Positions 26,746-36,790 are shown, counted from the first letter of the stretch. The stretch is 64,000 bases of DNA from an uncultured Hymenobacter sp. (GCA_913776615.1 CAJYPK010000006.1:62001-126000); one strand, 5' to 3'. Notes: generated from the sequence alone by a model not told the origin. A program made the numbers and translations.

Positions 26746-26846
26746 TTATTACCAGGCTATTACCTATCAGCTAGTCAGTCAAGAGAGTACGTCCTTCTTT
26801 TGCAAGCAATCTAAGCCGGCTAGTCTACGCCGAACATATTCTATCT

Positions 26847-26884
26847 GTCACCAACGGGCCGGTAACTTACCAGCCCGTTGGTGA
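26847..26884. repeat. Inverted repeat at island edge
   Basis: A stem of at least 12 perfect bp (26847-26858 with 26873-26884) continues inward with one mismatch. It marks the change from low-GC to high-GC DNA just upstream of the ABC permease fusion; it might be a terminator or an insertion scar. Confidence 0.55.
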
Positions 26885-26908
26885 CTGGCGCCCCGCGAAG
26901 CTTCCCCC

Positions 26909-28480
26909 ATGCAAATCTTTTCCGACCTTCTCACCTTCTGGCACGCGCAAGCGGGCAAGCTGGGCCAGCAAACGCTCCAGCACGTGGCCCTCACGGCGGC
27001 GGCCCTGCTGCTGGGCGTGGCCGTGGGCGTCCCGCTGGGCCTGGGGCTCACGCGCCGGCCACGCTACGCCCCGGCCGTGCTGGGGGCGGCGGGGATGCTG
27101 CAAACCGTGCCCAGCATTGCGCTGCTGGGGTTTCTGATTCCGCTGCTGGGCATCGGGGCCACGCCGGCCATTCTGGCGCTGCTGCTGTATTCGCTGCTGC
27201 CCATCATCCGCAATACGGTGGCGGGCATTCAGGGCGTGCCGCCGGCCGTGGTGGAGGCGGCCCGGGGGCTGGGCTTTACCGACGCGCAGCTGCTGTGGCG
27301 CGTGGAGCTGCCGCTGGCCCTGCCGGTGCTCATGGCGGGCATTCGCACGGCCACGGTCATCAACGTGGGCGTGGCCACGCTGGCGGCCTACGTGGCGGCC
27401 GGCGGGCTGGGCGAATTTATCTTCGGCGGCATCGCCCTCAACAACCCGGTGATGATTCTGGCCGGGGCCATTCCGGCCGCCGGGCTGGCCCTGGCCTTCG
27501 ACGCCGGGCTGGGCGCGGTGGAAAAGCTCTCGGCCCAGCGCCTGCGGGCCGTGGGCGGCGCCTTGCTGCTGGCCCTGCCCCTGCTGGCGGCCGGCTACTG
27601 GCTGCCGCAGGCGGCGGGCCGGCTGCGGGCGGGCTTCAGCCCCGAGTTTATCGGCCGGGCCGACTGCCTGCCGGGCCTCACCCGCGCCTACGGCCTCTCC
27701 CACCTGCCCAACGTGGTGCTGGCACCGGCCCTGGTGTACGAGGCGGCCCGCGCCGCCCGGGTCGACGTGATCGACGGCTACTCGACCGACGGCCGCATCC
27801 GGGCCTACGGCCTGCGCGTGCTGCGCGACGACCGCCGCGCCCTGCCGCCCTACTACTGCGCCCCCGTGCTGCGCCCGGCCCTGCTGCGCGCCCACCCCGA
27901 GCTCGGCCCGGTGCTCGACCAGCTCAGCGGGCGGCTTTCCGACTCGGCCATGACCACGCTCAACTACCAGGTCGATTACCTGCACCGCGAGCCCCGGGCC
28001 GTGGCCCGGGCGTGGCTGCGCCGGGCCGGCCTGTGGCGGGCCCCGCGCCCGCTGCCGCCCGGCGCGGCCGTGGTGCGGCTGGGCTCCAAGATTTTTGCCG
28101 AGCAGTACATCCTGCTGGAGATGTACGCCGCCCTCATCCGGGGCAATACCGACCTGGCGGTGGCCACCAAGACCGGCCTCGGCGGCACCACCATCTGCTT
28201 CGAGGCCCTGCGCGGCGGGCAGATTGATATGTACCCCGAGTACACGGGCACCGGCCTTCAGGTGCTGCTCCAGCCCCCGGCGGCGGTGCTCGACTCGCTG
28301 GGCGGCCGGCCGGCGGCAGTGTTCCAGTACGTGCAGGCCGAGTTTGCGCGCCGCTACAACCTGGCCTGGCGCGCCCCGCTGGGCTTCAACAACGCCTACT
28401 GCCTGCTCATGCGGGGGCCGCAGGCGCAGCAGCTAGGCATCGCCAGCATCTCGGATTTGGGGGGGTATTTAGCCCGGTAG
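26909..28480 (+). CDS. Osmoprotectant ABC permease fused to a lobe-swapped substrate-binding domain
   Basis: The 523-residue protein has an N-terminal ABC permease (residues 1 to about 205, EAA loop near EAARGLGFTDAQLLWRVELP) with several membrane helices, and an additional helix near 213-232. A substrate-binding domain of the OpuBC/OpuCC type follows, but in swapped order. Residues 242-375 (FSPEFIGRADCLPGL, VDVIDGYSTDGR, PPYYCAPV, LNYQVD) match the second half of the family. Residues 389-523 (VRLGSKIFAEQYILLEMY, GLGGTTICFEAL, IDMYPEYTGTGL, FNNAYCLLMR, ISDLGGYLA) match the first half. The frame is continuous, so this is not a frameshift. Its ATPase is probably the 21154 gene. Confidence 0.85.
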   Translation: MQIFSDLLTFWHAQAGKLGQQTLQHVALTAAALLLGVAVGVPLGLGLTRRPRYAPAVLGAAGMLQTVPSIALLGFLIPLLGIGATPAILALLLYSLLPIIRNTVAGIQGVPPAVVEAARGLGFTDAQLLWRVELPLALPVLMAGIRTATVINVGVATLAAYVAAGGLGEFIFGGIALNNPVMILAGAIPAAGLALAFDAGLGAVEKLSAQRLRAVGGALLLALPLLAAGYWLPQAAGRLRAGFSPEFIGRADCLPGLTRAYGLSHLPNVVLAPALVYEAARAARVDVIDGYSTDGRIRAYGLRVLRDDRRALPPYYCAPVLRPALLRAHPELGPVLDQLSGRLSDSAMTTLNYQVDYLHREPRAVARAWLRRAGLWRAPRPLPPGAAVVRLGSKIFAEQYILLEMYAALIRGNTDLAVATKTGLGGTTICFEALRGGQIDMYPEYTGTGLQVLLQPPAAVLDSLGGRPAAVFQYVQAEFARRYNLAWRAPLGFNNAYCLLMRGPQAQQLGIASISDLGGYLAR

Positions 28481-29188
28481 CTAGCCAGCGGGCGGCGCGG
28501 GCCAGCCAGGTAGCCACGCCCGGGCAGACGTGAGGCGGCGGCTTTTGGTCTCGGAAAATACTTCCAGTCCCTCGGCCGGCAACTGGCCAGCCAGTGCCCC
28601 GGCTTCCACCTCGTACGCATCGAGGAACTGCTCGAACTGCCATCGTACCAGGTAGCCGTCGGCGTTTAGATAGGGCTCGGCATAGCTGGCAAACGCGGGC
28701 CGCAGCTGTTGCCGGGCGGCTTCCTCATCGGGGGCCGCTACTAGTAACATTCGCTCTTCTACCGTCTGTAAGCCGGTCTTTTGCTGCTCTATCTGCACGG
28801 CGAAGCGGGCTTTGATGCTCCAACATTTTAGCGTAGCTACCGGGGGTTTCGGAGCTAGTCCCTCAACTTCTTCCAGCCATACTCCCTCAACTGCCGCCAG
28901 CTTCAGTAGCGCCGGCAATTGCCACACCGGCAGCCGCTGCCGAATGCCGGCGGGCCGGTAGTGCGAGCCTATTTTCTTCCGCTCGCCGGGCGGCAGCGCC
29001 GCCGCCAGCGCCCGGTAATTTGCCCGCAGCAGGGCCGCGAGGCGTCTCCTTCGCTCGGCCGGTGGATACGCCAGCACGGCCTGGTAACCGGGGTAGGCCA
29101 GGCTCAGGCGCACGACGGCGTAGTTATCCATCTTCTCCAGCTCAGTTGCAGCTAAGCCCCAATCAGTCAGGTTCAGAATTGCTTTCAT
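28481..29188 (-). CDS. DUF4288-like hypothetical protein
   Basis: The 235-residue protein has an unrecognised N-terminal half (AYPGYQAVLAYPPAERRRR and other Arg/Leu-rich helices). Its C-terminal part from about residue 120 (WSIKARFAVQIE, EERMLLVAAPDEEAARQQ, FEQFLDAYEV) resembles the DUF4288 fold. It starts at an ATG at 29188. It abuts the permease gene end-to-end with no gap, on the opposite strand. The function is unknown, and the DUF match is by eye. Confidence 0.6.
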   Translation of the reverse strand: MKAILNLTDWGLAATELEKMDNYAVVRLSLAYPGYQAVLAYPPAERRRRLAALLRANYRALAAALPPGERKKIGSHYRPAGIRQRLPVWQLPALLKLAAVEGVWLEEVEGLAPKPPVATLKCWSIKARFAVQIEQQKTGLQTVEERMLLVAAPDEEAARQQLRPAFASYAEPYLNADGYLVRWQFEQFLDAYEVEAGALAGQLPAEGLEVFSETKSRRLTSARAWLPGWPAPPAG

Positions 29189-29350
29189 GATAGGGTGCGG
29201 CGCGGCCCTTTAACGCAAGGTAAAGCTGGCCAATTAATTGAGCCAACCGGGGTGCTAAATTACAAATAGTCAAGGATTGACTGAGATTACAAGAGGAGTC
29301 TCGCACGCCGGCTTATCTTGCCAACGCTCCTTCTTTTTCCCACCTGGCTT

Positions 29351-31792
29351 ATGCTGCTTATCTCTACCCGTACCCGGCGCGCCTGCGCCTGGTTGCTGCC
29401 CCTGCTACTGCTCGTGGCTCCTCCCCTGCGCGCCCAGCGCGTCGCCGCGGGCCACGATTACACCCTGTCCATTCATCCCGACGGCACGCTCTGGGCCTGG
29501 GGCGACAACGCCTACGGCCAACTGGGCGTGGGTAATTTTGACTACCAGACTACGCCCCAGCCCGTGGGCACCTCGGCCAACTGGCAACGCGTGAGCACCG
29601 GTAACAACCACACCCTGGCTATCAGGGCCGACGGTACGCTCTGGGGCTGGGGCAACGATGCCTACGGCCAGCTCGGCCTGGGTCGCTACTCCGTGCTCAC
29701 CCCTACGCAGTTGCTTCCGGGCACTACGTGGCGCAGCGCGAGCGCGGGCAGTTTTTTCACGGTAGCCATCAAGGCAGACGGCTCCCTCTGGACCTGGGGT
29801 AGCAACTGGGTGGGCGAATTGGGCCAGGGCACTGTCAGCAACTCCCCGGGTGCCCCCGCGCAGGTCGGCACCGCCACCACCTGGCAAAGCGCCGCCGCCA
29901 GCAACGGGTTTGCCCTGGCCGTGCGGGCCGATGGCACCCTCTGGGCCTGGGGTACCAACGGCAGCGGCCAGCTCGGCACCGGCACTACAACCAGCCAGCG
30001 CACTCCCGTGCAGGTGGGCACTGCTACCACCTGGGCCAGCGTGAGCGCGGGCAACCGCTACGCCGTAGCCGTGCGCACCGACGGCACCCTCTGGGCCTGG
30101 GGCAATAATGAGGAGGGCGAGCTGGGCCTGGGCACCACGACCAGCCAGCTGGCCCCCGTGCAGGTGGGCACCGCCACCACCTGGGCAACCGCCGCCGCCG
30201 GCTACAACGCTAGCCTGGCCCTGCGCCAGGATGGTACGCTCTGGGCCTGGGGCGATAATAGCAGCGGCCAGCTCGGCACCAGCGGGGCCGCCCGCCAGCT
30301 GGCCCCCGCGCCGGTGGGCACCACCGCTACCTGGGCCAGCGTCAGCGTGGGCTACGCGCATGCCATCGCCCTGCGCCGCGACAACTCGGCCTGGACGTGG
30401 GGCGGCAACTACATCGGCCAGCTCGGCGATGGCGCGGGCGGGCCCCAGCTACGGCCCGCCCAAATTGACTCGGCCCCTACCTGGCGTACCGTTTCGGCGG
30501 GCTTTCTTCAGGCGCTGGCCATCCGCACCGATGGCACGCTCTGGGCCTGGGGCCAGAATGGCAATGGTCAGCTCGGTAACGGCACCACCATCGACCAGGA
30601 CCGGCCCGTGCCCGTGGGCGGCGCGGCCACCTGGCAGAGCGTGGCCACGGCCCTGAGCGTGTCGCTGGCCATCCGCTCCGACGGCACGCTCTGGGCCTGG
30701 GGCGATAACAACAAGGGGCAGCTGGGCACCGGCGACCCCACCACGACGGTCGCCCCCACCCCCGTGCAGGTGGGCAGGGCCAGCACGTGGCGCAGCGTAT
30801 CGGTAAGCGCGGGCCACGTGCTGGCCCTGCAAACCGACGGCAGCCTCTGGGCCTGGGGCAGCAATGAGCACGGGCAGCTCGGCACGGGCGGTACCGCCAC
30901 CATCGAGCTCAGCCCCGTGCGGGTAGGCAGCGCTGCCTGGCAACGCATCGGCACGGGCATCTCGCATAGCCTGGCTATCAGGGCCGACGGCACCCTCTGG
31001 GCCTGGGGCGATAACAGCGGCCAATTGCTGGGCATTGGCGAAGGGCCCAGCCAGTCCGTTCCCGTGCAGGTGGGCACCGCCCGCAACTGGGCCAGCCTGA
31101 GTACCTGCGCCTTTCACACCCTGGCCATTCGCACCGACGGCACGCTCTGGGCCTGGGGCCACAATATTAATGGCCGGCTGGGCATCAGTACCCCATCTTT
31201 TTTCCAGGCCGTTCCCGCGCAGGTGGGCACTGCCACCACCTGGACCAGCGCCACGGCCGGGGCCCAGGCCTCGCTGGCCCTGCGCCAGGATGGCTCGCTC
31301 TGGGTATGGGGCCAAAACGACTACGGCCTGCTGGGCACCGGCACTACGGCCTATGATAATTTCTTGGAGGTACCCACGCTACAAGGTACTGCCACCTGGC
31401 AAAGCGCGGCGCTGGGTAGCCAGTTTGGGGCGGCCATCCGGCCCGACGGCACCCTCTGGACCTGGGGCTACAATGATTTTGGGCAGCTCGGCAACGGGCA
31501 GCGAAGCAACTCCCAGCCCCGCTACGTTAGTAACGGGGGCGCGCCGCTGGCCACCGGCCCCGCTCAGCCCCCCCTCGGCTGGAGCCTGGCCCCCAACCCC
31601 GCCCACGGCCGGGTGCAGCTCACCGGCCTGCCCGCCGGCCCCCTCGCCGTGCGCCTCTTCGATGCCCAGGGCCGCCTCGTGCGCACTGCCGCCAGCCCCA
31701 CCATCGGCCTGGAGGACCTGGCCCCCGGCCTCTACCTGCTGCAAGCCACTGCCGGCCCTAGTACCCGCACCCTGCGCCTGGTTGTGAACTGA
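29351..31792 (+). CDS. Secreted RCC1-repeat protein with T9SS sorting domain (paralog 3)
   Basis: The 813-residue protein starts at the ATG at 29351 (MLLISTRTRRACAWLL); the TTG-initiated frame at 29318 is less likely. A signal peptide ends near residue 29 (PPLRAQ). Fourteen RCC1-like units are counted; unit 7 has lost the DGTLW lead (RRDNSAWTWG) and unit 2 reads WGWG. The T9SS tail ([17 protein letters not shown]) is of the version shared by paralogs 4 and 5, not that of paralogs 1 and 2. It is the first gene of a three-gene tandem, with only 52 nt to the next gene. Confidence 0.9.
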   Translation: MLLISTRTRRACAWLLPLLLLVAPPLRAQRVAAGHDYTLSIHPDGTLWAWGDNAYGQLGVGNFDYQTTPQPVGTSANWQRVSTGNNHTLAIRADGTLWGWGNDAYGQLGLGRYSVLTPTQLLPGTTWRSASAGSFFTVAIKADGSLWTWGSNWVGELGQGTVSNSPGAPAQVGTATTWQSAAASNGFALAVRADGTLWAWGTNGSGQLGTGTTTSQRTPVQVGTATTWASVSAGNRYAVAVRTDGTLWAWGNNEEGELGLGTTTSQLAPVQVGTATTWATAAAGYNASLALRQDGTLWAWGDNSSGQLGTSGAARQLAPAPVGTTATWASVSVGYAHAIALRRDNSAWTWGGNYIGQLGDGAGGPQLRPAQIDSAPTWRTVSAGFLQALAIRTDGTLWAWGQNGNGQLGNGTTIDQDRPVPVGGAATWQSVATALSVSLAIRSDGTLWAWGDNNKGQLGTGDPTTTVAPTPVQVGRASTWRSVSVSAGHVLALQTDGSLWAWGSNEHGQLGTGGTATIELSPVRVGSAAWQRIGTGISHSLAIRADGTLWAWGDNSGQLLGIGEGPSQSVPVQVGTARNWASLSTCAFHTLAIRTDGTLWAWGHNINGRLGISTPSFFQAVPAQVGTATTWTSATAGAQASLALRQDGSLWVWGQNDYGLLGTGTTAYDNFLEVPTLQGTATWQSAALGSQFGAAIRPDGTLWTWGYNDFGQLGNGQRSNSQPRYVSNGGAPLATGPAQPPLGWSLAPNPAHGRVQLTGLPAGPLAVRLFDAQGRLVRTAASPTIGLEDLAPGLYLLQATAGPSTRTLRLVVN

Positions 31793-31844
31793 CGAGGTAT
31801 TTTTACGACCTAATTTCTTACTCTTTTTCTTTTTAGGTCTATTG

Positions 31845-34289
31845 ATGAAAAAAATTACCCTGCTGAATTGGGCTTGGCTATACCTGGCCTGGCTGACCTG
31901 CATCGCCCCGGCCCGAGCCCAGCGCGTGGCCGTGGGCAGTAGCCACACAGTGGCCATCTTTCCCAACGGCACGCTCTGGACTTGGGGCAACGGGAGTGGC
32001 GGCCAGCTCGGTACCGGCTACTACGACGGGTCGCAGCCTGCCCCGGCCCAGGTGGGCACCGCCACCTGGCAAAGCGTGAGCGCCGGCGTGGGCTGTTGCC
32101 TGGCTATTCGCACCGATGGCACACTCTGGGCCTGGGGTCTTAATTATTACGGCCAGCTCGGCCTAGGCAACACTAGCAGTCAAGGCACTCCTACCCAGGT
32201 AGGTACGGCTACTACCTGGGCTAGCGTGAGCATCGGCTCTACCCACACTCTCGCCCTACGCCAGGATGGCACCCTCTGGGCCTGGGGCCGCGGAGGCAGT
32301 GGTCAGCTCGGTCAAGGCACCAGTGAGACGACCCGCGACCAGCTCAGCCCCGTGCAGGTGGGCTCCGATACCAACTGGCGCAGCGTGAGCGCTGGCGTGG
32401 GCTACAGCGTGGCCATCCGCACCGACGGTACGCTCTGGGCCTGGGGTAACAATTACGGCGGCCAGCTCGGCCTAACCACCGCCACCGTCCAGTATACCCC
32501 CGTGCAGATAGGCACCGCTACCAACTGGCGCACGGTCAGCGCGGGCGGCGACCACGTGCTAGCTGTGCGCCAAGATGGCACCCTCTGGAGCTGGGGCGGT
32601 AACAGCGAGGGCCAACTAGGAAACGGCACCGTCTCGACGGCGCAGTACGGCCCCGTGCAAGTAGGTACCGCCACCGACTGGCAGGCCGTCGCAGCCGGGA
32701 TATATTATTCGCTGGCCCTGCGCCGGGATGGTACCCTCTGGGCCTGGGGCTATAATACCGACGGTCAACTCGGCAACGGTACTACTACCCGGCAGCTCAC
32801 CCCGGCCCCGGCGGGCGGCAGTGCCACCTGGCAAAGCATCGTCGCCAACGCACAAGCCAATCACTCGGCTGGCCTGCGCGCCGATGGCACTCTCTACACC
32901 TGGGGGTATAACACGAATGGGCAACTCGGGGCAGGCCCCAATCGGCAGCTCACCCCGCTGCAAATAGGCCCGCCCACTGCCTGGCAGGGACTAGGCGCGG
33001 GCGCTAACAGTACCGCTGGCCTTCGGTCTAATGGCACGCTCTGGACCTGGGGCAGTAATCTTAATAACCTGCTCGGTACGGGTGGTAGTACTTACACTCA
33101 ATCTACCCCCACCCAGTTGGGCACCTCTACTGCCTGGCAGCAGATTAGTGTCGGCTACTGGCATATGGCGGCCGTGCGCCGAGACGGTACGCTCTGGGCC
33201 TGGGGCGATAACCAAACGGGCGAGTTAGGACTAATAACTGAGGAAATCACGCAGCGAACACCCGTGCAGGTAGGCTCCGACACCAACTGGCGCAGCGTCA
33301 GCGCGGGGCAGTTTGCCACGTTTGCCGTGCGCACCGACGGCACGCTCTGGGCCTGGGGCCGCAACGACTATGGCAAATTAGGCGACGGCTCGGCGGTAAA
33401 TACCGTGCGCCGGACGCCGGTGCAAGTCGGTACGGCCACCAACTGGCAAAGCGTGAGCTCCGGCAACATCCACACCCTGGCCCTGCGCCAGGATGGCACC
33501 CTCTGGGCCTGGGGCAGCAATTCCCTCGGCCAACTCGGTACTGGCAGCGCCTCCTCTACGCCGCAGCTCAGCCCCGTGCAGGTGGGCACGGCTACCGACT
33601 GGCAGGCCGTCGCGGCCGGAGCGTACTACTCGCTGGCCCTGCGCCGGGATGGCACCCTCTGGGCCTGGGGCTATAATACCTCCGGCCAGCTCGGCACCGG
33701 CACTACCACTAACCAGGCCGCTCCCACTCAGGTAGGCACCGCTACCACCTGGCGCCGCCTGGCCGCTGGCGACTACCACGCAGCCGCCCTGCGCCAAGAT
33801 GGTACCCTTTGGACCTGGGGCAATAATTACTATGGACAACTCGCCACTGGCACTACCACCAACCAGCTCAGCCCGCAGCAAGTGGGCACCGCTACCTGGC
33901 AAGATGTGGCGGCGGGCTCCTTGCATACCGTAGCCCTGCGATCCGACGGCACCCTCTGGGCCTGGGGTAATAATACCTTCGGCCAGACTGGCCAGTCCAA
34001 CGCCAACCCGACGCCCATCTATATCCCGTACCCAGGCACCGCGCTGGCCACGGCCAACTCCGCTACGGCCGGCACCTGGAGCATAGTCCCCAACCCCGCC
34101 CACGGCCGGGTGCAGCTCACCGGCCTGCCCGCCGGCCCCCTGGCCGCGCGCCTCTTCGATGCTCAGGGCCGCCTCGTGCGCACCGCTGCCAGCCCCACCG
34201 TCGGCCTGGAGGGCCTCGCCCCGGGCCTCTACCTGCTGCGAGCCACCACCGGCCCCACCACCCGCACCCTGCGCCTGGTGGTGGAATAA
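31845..34289 (+). CDS. Secreted RCC1-repeat protein with T9SS sorting domain (paralog 4)
   Basis: The 814-residue protein starts at the ATG at 31845 (MKKITLLNWAWLYL), with a signal peptide ending near residue 26 (APARAQ). It has 14 RCC1-like units and a T9SS tail from about residue 742 ([14 protein letters not shown]). The sequence is very close to paralog 5 unit by unit; for example units 5-7 and 11-14 share the same insertions ([37 protein letters not shown]). This marks the two as a recent tandem duplication. Gaps of about 50 nt to both neighbours suggest one operon. Confidence 0.9.
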   Translation: MKKITLLNWAWLYLAWLTCIAPARAQRVAVGSSHTVAIFPNGTLWTWGNGSGGQLGTGYYDGSQPAPAQVGTATWQSVSAGVGCCLAIRTDGTLWAWGLNYYGQLGLGNTSSQGTPTQVGTATTWASVSIGSTHTLALRQDGTLWAWGRGGSGQLGQGTSETTRDQLSPVQVGSDTNWRSVSAGVGYSVAIRTDGTLWAWGNNYGGQLGLTTATVQYTPVQIGTATNWRTVSAGGDHVLAVRQDGTLWSWGGNSEGQLGNGTVSTAQYGPVQVGTATDWQAVAAGIYYSLALRRDGTLWAWGYNTDGQLGNGTTTRQLTPAPAGGSATWQSIVANAQANHSAGLRADGTLYTWGYNTNGQLGAGPNRQLTPLQIGPPTAWQGLGAGANSTAGLRSNGTLWTWGSNLNNLLGTGGSTYTQSTPTQLGTSTAWQQISVGYWHMAAVRRDGTLWAWGDNQTGELGLITEEITQRTPVQVGSDTNWRSVSAGQFATFAVRTDGTLWAWGRNDYGKLGDGSAVNTVRRTPVQVGTATNWQSVSSGNIHTLALRQDGTLWAWGSNSLGQLGTGSASSTPQLSPVQVGTATDWQAVAAGAYYSLALRRDGTLWAWGYNTSGQLGTGTTTNQAAPTQVGTATTWRRLAAGDYHAAALRQDGTLWTWGNNYYGQLATGTTTNQLSPQQVGTATWQDVAAGSLHTVALRSDGTLWAWGNNTFGQTGQSNANPTPIYIPYPGTALATANSATAGTWSIVPNPAHGRVQLTGLPAGPLAARLFDAQGRLVRTAASPTVGLEGLAPGLYLLRATTGPTTRTLRLVVE

Positions 34290-34340
34290 GCGCCTAGAAG
34301 TGCCAATCGCTACCCTCTTCTATTTTTTACATTTTACCCC

Positions 34341-36788
34341 ATGAACAACTTTACTCTAACGCGCTGGGTCTGGGTGTGCCTGGCGTGGTTGGTCTGCCTT
34401 GTCCCGGCCCAGGCCCAGCGCGTGGCCGTGAATAGCGGCTACACGGCGGCCATCTTTCCCAACGGCACGCTCTGGGCCTGGGGCAACGGTGGCAGCGGCC
34501 AGCTCGGCACCGGTTATTACGGGTCGCAGCCCACTCCAACCCAGGCAAGTATTGCCACCTCCTGGCAAAGCATCAGCGCTGGTACGGGCTTCACCCTGGC
34601 TATCCGCACGGATGGCACCCTCTGGGCCTGGGGTCGCAACGACAGCGGCCAGCTCGGTCTGGGCACCACCACCACCCAAGGCACCCCCACCCAGGTAGGC
34701 TCTACTACTACCTGGGCCAGCATCAGTGCCGGCTCTAGTCACACCCTGGCTATCCGCACCGATGGTACCCTCTGGGCCTGGGGCGATAATGCCGGCAGCC
34801 AACTCGGCCTGGGCACGAGCGGGGCAACCACCAACCAGCTCAGTCCCGTACAGGTGGGCTCCGACGCCAACTGGCGCAGCGTAAGCGCCGGCGCGGGCTA
34901 CACCCTGGCCATCCGCACCGATGGTACCCTCTGGGCCTGGGGCGGAAACAATATAGGGCAGCTCGGCTTGGGCACGACCACTACCCAGCTCAGCCCCGTG
35001 CAGGTAGGCACCGACGCCAACTGGCGCAGCGTAAGCGCGGGTCGCGACCACGTGCTAGCACTACGCCAGGATGGCACCCTCTGGAGCTGGGGCAGCAATG
35101 ACAGCGGCCAACTCGGCAATGGCACTGCCTCAAACGTCGTGCAGGTGCGCCCCCCCCTGCAAGTAGGCACCGCCACTACCTGGCGCAGCGTGGCCGCCGG
35201 CAACGCGCACAGCCTGGCCCTGCGCCAGGACGGCACCCTCTACGCCTGGGGCGATAACCGCTACGGCCAACTCGGCAATGGCACTACCACCCGACAGCTC
35301 ACCCCAACCCCAGCGGGTGGCAGCGCTACCTGGCAAAGCATCGCCACCGGCGCGCTGGCTTCCCACTCGGCTGGCCTACGTACCGATGGCACCCTCTACA
35401 CCTGGGGTCGCAACGCAAATGGCGAGCTCGGGGCGGGCTTCACCCAGCAGCTCATGCCGCTGCAAGTAGGGCCGCCCACCACCTGGCAAGGACTAGGCGC
35501 GGGCTCCAACAGCACCTTCGGCCTGCGGCCCGACGGCACGCTCTGGACTTGGGGCGACAATCCCAACGGCCAGCTTGGTACAGATAGTAACTTCGAACAA
35601 CCTACGCCTACCCAGGTGGGCACCGCCACTACCTGGCGGCAGGTGAGTATAGGCTACTGGCACATGGCTGCCGTGCGCCAGGATGGTACGCTCTGGGCCT
35701 GGGGCGATAACCAGATGGGTGAACTGGGGCTAGGCACCACTATTTTCAACCTACGAACGCCCGTACAAGTGGGGACCGATACCAACTGGCGCAGCGTGAG
35801 CGCGGGACATTTTGCCACGTTTGGCATCCGCACCGACGGCACGCTCTGGGCCTGGGGTAGCAACGCCTACGGCCGCCTTGGCGATGGTACTACTACGAAC
35901 GTCCTGCGCCGGGCCCCAGTACAAATCGGCACGGCTACTACCTGGCAAAGCGTGAGCGCAGGCCGCTACCACACCCTGGCCCTGCGCCAGGATGGCACCC
36001 TCTGGGCCTGGGGGGATAATACCTCCGGGCAGCTCGGCACTGGCACCGCTTCTACCACCCCGCAGTACAGCCCCGTGCAGGTAGGCACGGCCACCGACTG
36101 GCAGGCCGTCGCGGCCGGGGTATACTATTCGCTGGCTTTGCGCCGGGATGGCACCCTCTGGGCCTGGGGAGATAATACCTACGGGCAGCTCGGCACCGGC
36201 ACTACTACCAGCCTGGCCACTCCCACCCAAGTAGGCACCGCCACCACCTGGCGCCGCCTCGCTGCCGGTAGCTACCACGCGGCCGCCCTGCGCCAGGATG
36301 GTACCCTCTGGACCTGGGGCTACAATTACTATGGCCAGCTCGGCACGGGTACTACCACCAACCAGCTCAGCCCGGTGCAACTGGGTTCCGCTACCTGGCA
36401 AGATGTATCGGCGGGTCTCTATCACACCGTAGCCTTGCAAACGAACGGCACCTTGTGGGCCTGGGGCAACAATACTTTCGGCCAGACCGGCCAATCCAAC
36501 GCCAACCCAACGCCCATCTATATCCCCTACCCGGCCACTACGCTGGCGGCGGCCCCAACCAGCACGGCCAGCACCTGGACCCTGGCGCCCAACCCCGCCC
36601 ACGGCCGGGTGCAGCTCACCGGCCTGCCCGCCGCCCCCCTGGCCATGCGCCTCTTCGATGCCCAGGGCCGCCTCGTGCGCACTGCTGCCAGCCCCACCAT
36701 CGGCCTGGAGGGCCTGGCCCCCGGCCTCTACCTGCTGCGAGCCACCACCGGCCCCACCACCCGCACCCTGCGCCTAGTGGTGGAATAA
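34341..36788 (+). CDS. Secreted RCC1-repeat protein with T9SS sorting domain (paralog 5)
   Basis: The 815-residue protein starts at the ATG at 34341 ([18 protein letters not shown]) and has a signal peptide ending near residue 26 (VPAQAQ). It has 14 RCC1-like units and a T9SS tail ([17 protein letters not shown]). It is the last gene of the tandem and is followed at once by a 43-bp palindrome. The central region (units 7-9: [33 protein letters not shown]) differs from paralog 4 in surface positions while the cores are kept. Confidence 0.9.
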   Translation: MNNFTLTRWVWVCLAWLVCLVPAQAQRVAVNSGYTAAIFPNGTLWAWGNGGSGQLGTGYYGSQPTPTQASIATSWQSISAGTGFTLAIRTDGTLWAWGRNDSGQLGLGTTTTQGTPTQVGSTTTWASISAGSSHTLAIRTDGTLWAWGDNAGSQLGLGTSGATTNQLSPVQVGSDANWRSVSAGAGYTLAIRTDGTLWAWGGNNIGQLGLGTTTTQLSPVQVGTDANWRSVSAGRDHVLALRQDGTLWSWGSNDSGQLGNGTASNVVQVRPPLQVGTATTWRSVAAGNAHSLALRQDGTLYAWGDNRYGQLGNGTTTRQLTPTPAGGSATWQSIATGALASHSAGLRTDGTLYTWGRNANGELGAGFTQQLMPLQVGPPTTWQGLGAGSNSTFGLRPDGTLWTWGDNPNGQLGTDSNFEQPTPTQVGTATTWRQVSIGYWHMAAVRQDGTLWAWGDNQMGELGLGTTIFNLRTPVQVGTDTNWRSVSAGHFATFGIRTDGTLWAWGSNAYGRLGDGTTTNVLRRAPVQIGTATTWQSVSAGRYHTLALRQDGTLWAWGDNTSGQLGTGTASTTPQYSPVQVGTATDWQAVAAGVYYSLALRRDGTLWAWGDNTYGQLGTGTTTSLATPTQVGTATTWRRLAAGSYHAAALRQDGTLWTWGYNYYGQLGTGTTTNQLSPVQLGSATWQDVSAGLYHTVALQTNGTLWAWGNNTFGQTGQSNANPTPIYIPYPATTLAAAPTSTASTWTLAPNPAHGRVQLTGLPAAPLAMRLFDAQGRLVRTAASPTIGLEGLAPGLYLLRATTGPTTRTLRLVVE

Positions 36789-36790
36789 GA

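Noticed and set aside
26909..28480. Frameshift or gene-joining artefact as explanation for the lobe order
   Set aside because: The frame is continuous and all motifs of both lobes are intact; a simple frameshift cannot reorder domains. An assembly rearrangement remains possible but shows no sign in the sequence.
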